64,000 bases of DNA, taken from contig NW_026251769.1 in assembly GCF_025024155.1 (NCBI RefSeq), forward strand, positions 124,001-188,000. Direction: 5' to 3'. Positions 55,401 through 64,000 of this stretch are shown here, piece after piece. The notes beneath the pieces are model-generated. The model was not told where the DNA came from, searched no databases, and saw only the letters and a list, made by a program, of their open reading frames with translations. Every line of letters starts with the position of its first letter. The stretch's first letter is position 1. The position numbers and the translations under genes were made by a program. This DNA comes from Gamsiella multidivaricata. Its lineage: Eukaryota; Mortierellomycota; Mortierellomycetes; Mortierellales; Mortierellaceae.

Positions 55401-57519
55401 GGCCGCAGTCTCCGCCGCACTATTGCCGAACTGTGGGGTCTTCAGGATCTTGATCGTGAAAACACAGTGGCTCCGAGATGACACGTTGTTGAGCAAGGTA
55501 CTGAAGACTTGCCGTTGTCTGAGCCCAGCTCGAAGAACTAACAGCGCTTCCTCCAATGTCCTGACTTTGATATCTCTTAGACCATGAATGTATTTTTGTC
55601 CCGTTGTCTGATCGGTTTGCATATGAAGTGCGGGTCGTTTTGGGCTCAGGGCGCCTAGACCTGGCACTAGCGATTCTGGTGGCTCCGCCAAGAGGTCATG
55701 AATCTTCTCAGTATAAATCTCTGCACATGAGACCCATACTGTGTAATCCATTCCATCAGGTAGTGACACAACTATGAAATGCAAGGAGAAAACATGTGTT
55801 ACATACTCAGTGACAAACACTGTGTAAAAAGCCCACATTAGTAAAAGGTTCCATGAGTGGATGTGCTGCCCTACCATGACTGTCAATCTCAGTGTTGCCC
55901 TCCCCAAGTAGACACTCAACGCTGACATCGTCCAGCTGAATATCGAGTCTCTCGGCAAATTTCATGAGATCACCATCGAGGGACTTGATACTATCCACGC
56001 TTTGTTTCTGCTGATACTCATGTTGCTGTTCGTCTTGCATAACGTCCGTCCCAGCTGTATCAATCCTTTCAACGTCCTGGAATCCAATCGGTCGGTATTG
56101 AGCAGCCTCTCCTGAGTCCTGAATAAATGTATCGATCGACCGAAATACGACAGCGAGGGCTCGCGGAAGAATGCCGGCTTGCCCAGGCTGGCTCGATCCG
56201 AGGACTGTATGTGTCTTTCCGGAATTACTGACCCCATACGCAAATAATAGGGCGTTGTAATTCTCCTGCCTCATGACGGGCGCCAACAACGGTAGGCACG
56301 TCTCCTCGAATATATCCGATTGCGCTGTGGCCTGCCCAAAGACCTTTGTGAACTTGTGCTTTGATGACTTTTTTGCCCGTGACTGTAGAGACATACACAG
56401 TGGATGATCAGGTATACATCGTGATTGCAAGTTGCGAAGAGGCACATGCATTTGAGCTGCGATCAGTACGACTTACATTTGGTGGTGGTGTCATAAGAAT
56501 TTCGGTCTCGTTCTCTATCTCGACATAACCTTGACTCTGACTCTCGTGCGTCGCTAGCTCACTTGATGGCCTGAGTCGCAAATAGGTCTAATGGACGATT
56601 TATCGACTTGTCGTTTAGTAACGCGCGTGCTTTGTACTGCCACACGCTTTGTCCTCCAGTCAAAGCTCGTCTGACGACATACCTTGATTGGCTCCATCTC
56701 TGTATCGAAACTTTTAGGGATGTGCTGCGTCGCTGTAGAAAGGTCCTCCAGCTGGAATGTTGGACTAGTTGAAGATTCTGCCGAAGTCAAGGATGCTGGC
56801 GAGGAGCACCCAAGGACCAGATCGCTCAGGGATATACGAGAAAGGTTGCCTGGAGACTGATCTGGTCGCTTCGAGGGTGTTATGAGGGTGCTGAATCGAT
56901 CACTTGGAGATGAAGGGAAGCGCGTCTTTCTAGAGGATGGTGATGATGCGACCTGGAAGGATGGGAGGCTAGAAGTAGGCTTCTGAATTAATTTTGTCCT
57001 TAGAGACTGTTTCAGGTGGAAGGTGTCGTAGATCTTTGGCGGCGGTAAGAAGAGCGAGCGAGGGCGAGGTCGAGCCTGGTTTGTGCGCTCAGAGAAGACG
57101 GCTCTTTGGTGGCGTACGGAATGGGCTGGGACCGAAGTACTGGTAGAAATAGCGGGAGAGATGAAAGCACTGGTTCCAGACGTTGACCTGGCTCCTGACG
57201 TTAACCTGGTTCCTGAAGCTGAAGAGGAGCTGACAGCAGTGGGCTTGTGCGCATTCCTCGCTTGAGTCCTGTTGTTGCCCGTCCACAAAGAAAAGAGAAA
57301 GAAAAGAGACAGTTGAGCGTGAAAGAAAGAATTGACAAAAGGAGTGAGGAGAAGAAAGTACGGACTATAGATTAGTGGCGCCTTTTTTTTCTTTTTTTTA
57401 TGTGTGCTGTGTCTGTGTGCGTGCGTGTGTGCGTGTGTGATCAACAGCCGCCATAGGATGTGCTACAACAACCGACATTGGTACCTGAAGTTGCGCGGCT
57501 GCTTGCCTGGTTTTGCCAT
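52454..57519 (-). CDS. Kinesin-6 (KIF20/MKLP2-like) motor protein
   Basis: Exons 57485-57519, 56683-57268, 56477-56587, 55875-56382, 55224-55771 and 52454-55120 join to 1,484 residues. A 200-residue basic Ser/Pro-rich amino extension precedes the motor. Motor motifs are TYLRLRPSS, the P-loop FAYGVSNSGKTHTVLG (Asn before SGKT is typical of kinesin-6/KIF20), VSLPDGMDYTVWVSCAEIYT, NNVSSRSHCVFTIK (switch I), IVDLAGSERVRNTNSTG (switch II), INNSLMVLGHCMEVLRL and VPYRHSKLTQLFQGVLDGKS. An insert of about 100 acidic residues lies between the P-loop and the YTVWVS strand, as kinesin-6 members have. The tail has a coiled coil near residues 680-850, then a long acidic segment and a basic end (PSKKRRRKLRAKNAI). 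Likely role: midzone or cytokinesis motor. Confidence 0.92.
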
Positions 57520-58563
57520 GGCTTGGATGCAGATGGAGCTGATTTAGAGGAGGAGGACAAGATGGACAAAGGTGAGAGGCAAATGAGCGAGGGATGTGGG
57601 ATGCGACCCTTGCAGGGGGAAAACGCGCGGTGCTGTTTACATTGAACAATTGCTGTGCTACGGAGCTGTGACTGCACTTGATCCAGATAGAAGACACACA
57701 TAAAAAAAAAAAAAAAAAAAAAAAGAGCTGACGGTGCTGTGGCATTAGACTATTCTGCATGGCAGCCTCATATCTGCGTTGGCTACATGATTAGGCTGGT
57801 TGAACTGTACAGCTCTCTTTTGCACAGAGCAATTAAACCCAAAGGACAGGCTGCATCGGTAGACTACGTATGTGCACTGGGGTGTAGGCCCAGACCATAC
57901 AGACGCACCACGGACATGAACGAAGGTTATTACGTCCGAATAGAGAGAGCGTTTGAAGACAAATAACAAACAACGCTGCAGGAGAGAAATGAGTGCTTGA
58001 TCCATCCACGAGCCAATCAGAAGAGACCGTTCCTGCGATGTACGGTATACCCTTTGGGCGTCGTGTGAAAGGTCTGCAGCTCCTCCTCCCTCTCCATTCT
58101 CGGGGCTAAGCGGCCTCACGCCTTTATTTCGCCTCTCTCTCCTCTCGCCTCTGTTTCTTTTTTCTTTTCCTTCTTTTTTTTTTGTTCATTCCATTGCACT
58201 CGCCCATCACCGTTTTCAAGTCTTTCTAGCCCGCTGTCTCCTTCGACCCTCTCACCCGCGTTCGCCGTCATCGTCCTGGGAAACTAATCTCACGGTCATC
58301 TCTCATCTCCGTAACCTCGCTCCACGCCCTTTTTTTTATAAAAACATATTACTCAACATAAATACATTCATATCCTTCTGACTGCCCTGCACTGGAGCTA
58401 TATACATTTATTCATTATTCAGCAATAGCACAGCTTTTTTATATACAAATATTCTTAATCCATTCCTGACTCGCACCACTACATTTATAATACATACCTC
58501 GCCTTCTCCCACGCATTCATTCTCTTTATTTGTTTGTTTGTTTACGGCAATACAAAAGCAACA
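57520..58563. promoter_or_regulatory. Divergent promoter region, kinesin and thioredoxin-fold gene
   Basis: About 1 kb between divergent starts. It contains an A tract at 57702-57724 and long CT-rich sequence at 58120-58560. The kinesin 5' leader would lie just above 57519. No gene is supported. Confidence 0.4.
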
Positions 58564-59894
58564 ATGGCACCGAACTTGCCCCTGACAGAGACAGAGAAAC
58601 TCCTGATCGACGCCTACAACACGATCCTCAACAAACCCTTCGAGGACAAGTACGAGGAGCGGTGGGAGGACGAGCCCTTCGACCGGGCCATCGATCAGTT
58701 CAAGACGCGGGCTCAGGAAATCGGCTTTACAGACCCATTCGAACTGTTGTCGAGGTTCAAAGTCGAATCGTATGAGGCAATCCGCGCACAACTCAAGAAA
58801 GGGCCTGCACCATGTTTCCGCGAGGGTTGGAAGAGCCCCATCCTCGGAACAAGAATCGACCCATTAGTCATCACCTCCAAATGTGAACACATCACCGGTC
58901 CTCGCTTCAAGGGTGAGGAAAGGGTCGTCGTGCTCGACTTTTGGGCTTCATGGTAAGTTTTCCTGATTTCATATTTTTTTTTCTCAATCACTGGGTGGTT
59001 CAACAACGACAACGACAACGACAACAACAACAACAACAACAAAAACGGCGCCGCGAGCAGATGTAATTACACTTTTGCATTAGGGTTGGTGGCAGTATGG
59101 ATAGAGTTTTCGCATGCGCTGGTCGTTTCCTTTATATTCCTTTTTGTAATCAGATACAAACACCTGATGAGCACAAAGGGCCATACGACGTCTCCGCCAC
59201 TACCCATCCTTGCTCTTGTGCATCGTGCACTATACCAAGGATGGGCGAATATGATGGATGGACTAGGACCTGACCTGGCCCATGGACTTGCAATTGATCT
59301 TGTGTCACAAGCAATCATGTACTCAACAAAAACAAAAAACCTATCTTGTTTCCTTTCTGTTCTCAATACGTTAGGTGTGGCCCATGTCTCCAAGCAGGGC
59401 CAGAGGTGTCAGAGCTGGCAGAGGAATTCTCGGGGCGAGTGGCCTTTATTGGAATCAATAATGAGAGCATTTTCAGTACCACCAAACCACCCAACATGGA
59501 GTTCCTTACCGCCTTCATGGACGAACATCAGGAAGAGTTCCGCTACACCCTCATGGTCGATAATGCCGAGGGTTTTGCAAAGGATTGTACGACAATACAG
59601 CCAAGAACTGATCCATAAAAAAAAAAAAAAAAAAAAAGCAGACTACGCATTGTGTTGGTACTGCACTGGTCTCGTCCCCAACTGACAGCCTTCATATTTT
59701 GTTCTATTTTTTTAGCGGTCTACAAACCAAGCGGGTACAGAGCCATCCCTTGCGCAGTTTTGCTCGTCGATGGGATCGTTGTTTACGTTGGATCACCTTT
59801 GAAAACCTTCCGCTCAGTCCTGGAGGAAGCACTAGAATCCGTCTCCTCCTCATCCTCGCCCACCTCTTCCGCTCATTCTTCACGGGAGGGGTAA
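58564..59894 (+). CDS. Thioredoxin-fold protein with CGPC active site
   Basis: Exons 58564-58952, 59375-59586 and 59716-59894 give 259 residues. The first 110 residues are helical and lack recognised motifs (LLIDAYNTILNKPFEDKYEE). The thioredoxin fold follows: [20 protein letters not shown], with both redox cysteines split around intron 1, then VAFIGINNESIF, FRYTLMVDNAEGFAKDS, the cis-Pro region SGYRAIPCAVLLVDG and VYVGSP. It resembles TlpA/ResA-like or other single-domain redoxins of fungi; the partner is unknown. There is no signal peptide, so a cytosolic or nuclear location is expected. Confidence 0.88.
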
Positions 59895-60535
59895 TACAGG
59901 ATATCATATTATCTAGCACCAGTATTCAACATCGTGATGAAAGGGTCATAAAGCATAATATGTGGAATGCCATTCGATTTATAGCGATCTCAGTCATCCT
60001 TTCCGTAGCCAGGCTTCCTGGTTATTGTGTCATGTATAAACCTTAGATTTGTGTATATGAACTTCCCCAGAGCGAAAGAGAGCAGTGGAGAATGGCGCAA
60101 CTCCGCATCATGTCTCTCCCATCTCTCGTGCAAACCAACGGACTGTTGTCTCCGGTGGGAACATTGGGCGCACCTAATTGGCCAATGCATCTTGCCGAGA
60201 GCGCGTATCCTCAAAACATTGTAAAAGGCACATGCACAAATAAATAAATACAAAAACATCCTTAACTCCACGCGGCCATATATTGATTTTCGGAACAACC
60301 CGCCCGACAGATGCACGCTCTGTGTTCTGCTCTCGTTTCACAACGCTCAGTGGAACCTACAGCGCTCCTTTCTCGGCGCGAGAATCAACTTGGGATCTAT
60401 GCTCTCAAGAGCACTGAAATATCCTCCGACCTTGGGATAAGCGCACGAAATAAAGTTCCTAGTTGTAGACTCTGACGGCTAGAACACAGCTTTGGCGCCC
60501 TGGCAATTTACCCGCAGTTCGCGCTGTAGCCTGCA
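59895..60535. other. Intergenic, no gene seen
   Basis: About 640 bases after the thioredoxin-fold stop. Open frames are short and inconsistent. Confidence 0.4.
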
Positions 60536-60787
60536 TTACCATATGAGACATAGAGCAATGTCGCAAGTGTAGCCTGTGGGTGCATCAGTGATCTTACCAA
60601 TGTAATTAACGGGCCCTCCGAAGGTTACCGTCTGTGGGCTGGGGCGGTAATGCGCTGCTCTACCCTCACTTCCACTGGTGTAGAGGAATGTGATGCCCTG
60701 TTTTGCACCGTAGGCGTTCAAGTTGTAGCCAAAGGGTGGTCTACACCTGCCAGGAATTACTTGGCTTTCCGTGGTACACGCGGCCAC
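60536..60787 (-). CDS. Possible small exon or gene, unknown
   Basis: An 83-codon frame with balanced composition: CRPPFGYNLNAYGAKQG, ITFLYTSGSEGRAAHY, TVTFGGPVNYIGKI and a short Cys-containing end (YTCDIALCLIW). A candidate upstream exon with acceptor TTTGCTGTGCAG and donor CAGGTGAGC sits at about 60796-60806. No family is recognised. It could be the end of a small secreted protein or chance. Confidence 0.25.
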   Translation of the reverse strand: MAACTTESQVIPGRCRPPFGYNLNAYGAKQGITFLYTSGSEGRAAHYRPSPQTVTFGGPVNYIGKITDAPTGYTCDIALCLIW

Positions 60788-60953
60788 TGCTCACCTGTCC
60801 ACAGCCTGCACAGCAAACTCAAAATAAATCGAGGAAAGTTTATTCCGTTTACCGTGAAAATAAGATGCAGCCAACTTCCCGTTAAACCATGCCAGGCTAA
60901 AGAGAACCCCTACTCAGAGCGCTGCAATGTTTGATAGCGAAACATTATAAAAC

Positions 60954-63900
60954 TCAGGCGTCTTCCGCTTTGTCTGCCTCCAGGACACTTTCTACGGCCC
61001 CAGACAGCTTAGGGGTCGCCTTAGAGATCTCCAAGATCCCTGTCATCCTTGTGGCTTCATCATTGGCTACTGCGGATAAGGGCGGAGCTCCATTGGCGCT
61101 CTTGCTTGTTGCCACCCGTGCCCCTTGCAATTCTGAAATCCCAATCGCTTCTTCCGACTTAGTCCCTCGCACATCGCCCAATCCAGGGACAATGTTAGCG
61201 GTCATGCTTGCGGAAGTTGGGGGAAGGAAACACGACAAGACCGCCTTGTACTTCTCTGGAACTTGAAGCATGGCGTGCTGCAATCGGTTCTGTAATTGCA
61301 TCAGTCGGACAGACTCCTGTTTACCCTCGTCCCTCATATCATTGTCCAAGATCACAAGGTTTTGCAACGCCTAAAAGTGCAGGAAGAATGGGGAAAATAT
61401 AATGGGTATGCATGTCCACCATTTCCAGTCGCTTATTCACCTTCAAAGACGACTTACTGTCACGAGGCCCCACACATCATTGTTAGTCCAGGTTGGCTCT
61501 TCGGAGGGCTCTTTCAATGAAAGATCGTTCTCCAAGCGCTTCTCAGCGCGGACAAAGTTCTCTTCTGTGAGTGACACGAGTAGAGATTCTTCTAGGTTGA
61601 TTGCTTTGAGTAGGGCTGCACACGCGCTCAGGTGCCGTTCTGTCAAGGCATCAAAATAATTGTCGCGCCTCAAAAACGTCTCCATGAACAGAGCCACATA
61701 TGGATTCTGGAGCGAAAGCATGATCTCCTCATTATCTGCTGCTCTTTTGACGGCCTCGCACAAAACCTCGAGATGGATAATCGACCCCACAGGAATTTGT
61801 TCGACAGCCAACAACGCACCTACATTTTAAAAAATATGATGGGTATCAGTCAAGCCGTTAGAAGGCCGACCTTCGGGTGAAAAGGACATGGCAGTCTCAC
61901 AACGCAATGCTGCCTTGTTTTGTTTACCGAGCTCGATAGATTTGCGGTTATGATTGCTGCCACCATCCAGCATGCATGCCGATAACGCGAGCTTCCAGTA
62001 AGGCAAGAACCAGTCTTTTAAAACCTGCTGGGCCGCCTCATGCTCCAGACTCCTGAAAAGGTCTGCATGCATAAAGATAAGAGGCCCTATCCGCATTGGT
62101 GGTGAACCCATGCTTGATAATGCCTGGCGTGCCTCCAATACACCATATCGGCAGTAAGGCGAATTGACTCCGCCAAACATGCTTTGGACTTGATAGCGTA
62201 ATATAACGTTGAAGCACAGAGCTATGTATTAGCACCATACTGAAGTTTAAGCCCAAATAGCTTCGAGGACGTCTTCTGAATCAATTACCTTGTACATGGT
62301 TCATACCGCCAGATTCCAGTGAATCCCTCAACTCGCAGTGTGCTTTATCCAACACCGTGAGAATCGGGGCGGCCTGTGTATAAGTGGCTTCCTTGGCAAT
62401 GACCTCAAGTATCTTAATCGAGTTTCCATAGACCTGTGGCTGCGCTGTCCACATCAGGTTTCCGGTCAGAAGCTCGATGGCTGTATGGATATTGCTCCAG
62501 TGATCCATAGCTTCAGCAAACGCTAAGTGTTGAAAAAAAAAAAAAAAGGAAGCGTTTGTCAGGACCAACCAACAGTGATCTTATTACCAGTCGCTTGCCT
62601 TTAGAACTTTTAGTTTACCTGGCGTGTTGCGGCAGACAGTCATCTGACAAAGGTAGTTACTGAGCAGTGCCAAAGCTTCAACAGCAAAAAACTCGTTATC
62701 GCTAGTTGCGGTCCCTGATTGCCCAGCAACGTTCATGACCTTTGGCGGATAAAAAACACGTTAGATCCAGCAATATCCCAAAAAAAAAACTCGTGACATT
62801 GTGTCTTTATATCCCGTCATTCGGCTTACATCTGTCAGGCGTACAAGGCCACGGTGCTGATAAAACAATGTCCCGGCCAGGGCATTCTCGGCCTCAAACA
62901 TTGCAGTCGCCATCCTATGCACGTAGCTTATTAGGTGGGAGTTCTTGGTTATTCTGTCTCAAATTGCAACATTTGTCACCTCACTTACTGTATGAATATA
63001 GCGGGGAACCGAGGCGTTTCCGAAGATGGAAGCATTCGCCAGCACTCTTGTCGATATTGGGGCAGCTCCGATAGTGTATACTGCAGCAACTGACTCAACT
63101 CATTAGGGCACTACGCCGAGAAATTGAAGACAATAAATTTGAGATATTAGTCTTCACCCAATGCATGATAGCATTATCGCTCTGTTCTCAAGGTCTTCAG
63201 ATGCCACGTACATGTTGAGTGAATGCACCCCACTTCATAGCATTGAGAGCCCAGTTATAATTATGACATTGGACCCACTCGGTGTGGAAGACTGAGTCGA
63301 TTTTGCTGAGGCGTAGCACAAGGCCAAAGTAGATAGGAAGAACTTCTCGATGAAACTGTACGTTTATCGGGTTGTTCTGGAGACAAACGTAAAACTTTCG
63401 TAGGAGAACGCCAACCGGCTTAAACTTAGCCAGCTGAAAGTTTCTCTCTTGGTCCTCGTTCATGATTTTGCTCCAGAAAACCATCATTTCCTAGGGTATC
63501 AGGGAAATCAGAGCGACTTTTCATGTTAGGTTCTAGTCGTCAGGACGTTAGCGACAGAAGCTAATCATATGAGAGTGCCCATTGATACCTTCTTATCATA
63601 GTCCATATTGAGTTGCTGCGAATCGATCTTTATCAGAATATCTATGAACACCGACCAGCATTGGAAAAACTAGAGGCAATACACAAAGACAAGCTCAAAT
63701 CGTTAGCAAACACTTCTTGGCCGTACTCATACCATTTTTCATTTGACCAGTCATTACCATATTCCGCTCGGTATCACTTTTGACGAGCTCGCTCAAAGCT
63801 TTAAAGTATTCAACAAATCTCCAACCACCATCATCCTCATCTAAGTTACCTCCGCCCCCCATGAAAAATGAAAAGAGAGAAAGAGAGAGTAAGTGCACTA

Positions 63901-64000
63901 TGCTGTAGACATTTGACGGTTGGTAATGCGGCATGACGAAACATTCAGTCGAGAATGACTATGCCTACCTCTTCGCACATGGGCATAATGGTATGAGAGT
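60954..64000 (-). CDS. C-terminal part of a very large USP34-like ubiquitin hydrolase (runs off the window)
   Basis: Exons on the - strand, all consistent in phase: 63758-63840, 63589-63669, 63212-63490, 62989-63110, 62830-62914, 62619-62739, 62289-62522, 61871-62221, 61458-61819 and 60954-61370, with a further exon above 63969. They encode roughly 700 alpha-helical residues without a catalytic motif: GWRFVEYFKALSELVKSD, VLLRKFYVCLQNNPINVQFH, WVQCHNYNWALNAMKWGAFT, FEAENALAGTLFYQHRGLVR, ALALLSNYLCQMTVCRNTPA, FLPYWKLALSACMLDGGS and HLEVLCEAVKRAADNEEIM. Composition and the YNWALNAMKWG-type motif resemble the long helical region after the peptidase domain in USP34/USP24-like enzymes of fungi (DUF3517-type). 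I assign this by eye only; the peptidase domain would lie beyond 64000. Confidence 0.55.

Noticed and set aside
57441..57760. Open frames around the kinesin start as separate genes
   Set aside because: They are alternative frames of the leader and first intron; the phase-consistent first exon is 57485-57519.
1..64000. tRNA or 5S rRNA genes
   Set aside because: I scanned for T-loop-like GGTTCRA motifs and saw none embedded in a plausible cloverleaf.

Overview
This window comes from a filamentous fungus of the Mucoromycota, most likely Mortierellomycotina. The lineage is an inference from gene content and from the short GT-AG introns with CTAAC/CTGAC-like branch sites, not from a marker search. 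Genes are dense and interrupted by small introns (about 45-150 nt) and by very short exons (7-19 nt). Most are housekeeping genes. I rebuilt exon structures by matching donor and acceptor sites to reading phase, so coordinates are predictions.

Layout. 1-14.3 kb: GCN2 amino-terminal half (-), HSP110 chaperone (+), an unrecognised coiled-coil membrane protein (-), ZCCHC9-like zinc-knuckle protein (+), mitochondrial GrpE (+), COX23/CHCHD7-like protein (-) and a small mitochondrial membrane protein (+). 14.3-20.4 kb is gene-poor, with a repeat island at 15.96-17.0 kb and two orphan coding-like exons. 20.4-24.3 kb holds a FEN1/XPG-like nuclease followed in the same frame, after one TAG, by a Fanzor (eukaryotic TnpB-like) RuvC nuclease. 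25.9-28.2 kb: an aldo/keto reductase and a TOM6-like peptide. 28.4-31.8 kb: a second, decayed XPG-Fanzor copy on the opposite strand. 32.4-33.7 kb: a non-coding host gene whose three introns each carry a box C/D snoRNA. 33.7-64 kb: RAD18, ribosomal protein eL33, a glycine-rich unknown, acyl-protein thioesterase, cob(I)alamin adenosyltransferase, a ThrE/Prm10-type transporter, a sucrase/ferredoxin-like protein fused to an adrenodoxin-type ferredoxin, ATG22, DUG3, a kinesin-6, a thioredoxin-fold protein and the C-terminal part of a very large USP34-like protein.

Two things stand out. First, the paired XPG-Fanzor modules: the decayed copy reads through the linker where the other has its stop, so the ancestral product was probably one polypeptide joining a PIN/FEN1 nuclease to an RNA-guided RuvC nuclease. 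Second, the snoRNA cluster: three copies keep C and D boxes and base-paired terminal stems while the stem sequences differ, and all carry a guide complementary to the large-subunit rRNA stretch AGCCAAATGCC, the site served by yeast snR13 and vertebrate U15.

Functional themes that recur are mitochondrial proteostasis and import (GrpE, COX23-like, TOM6-like), stress and translation control (GCN2, HSP110, eL33), and autophagy, glutathione or vacuolar turnover (ATG22, DUG3). They are not arranged in operons. Several neighbours are divergent and share promoter regions (GCN2/HSP110, snoRNA host/RAD18, kinesin/thioredoxin-fold).
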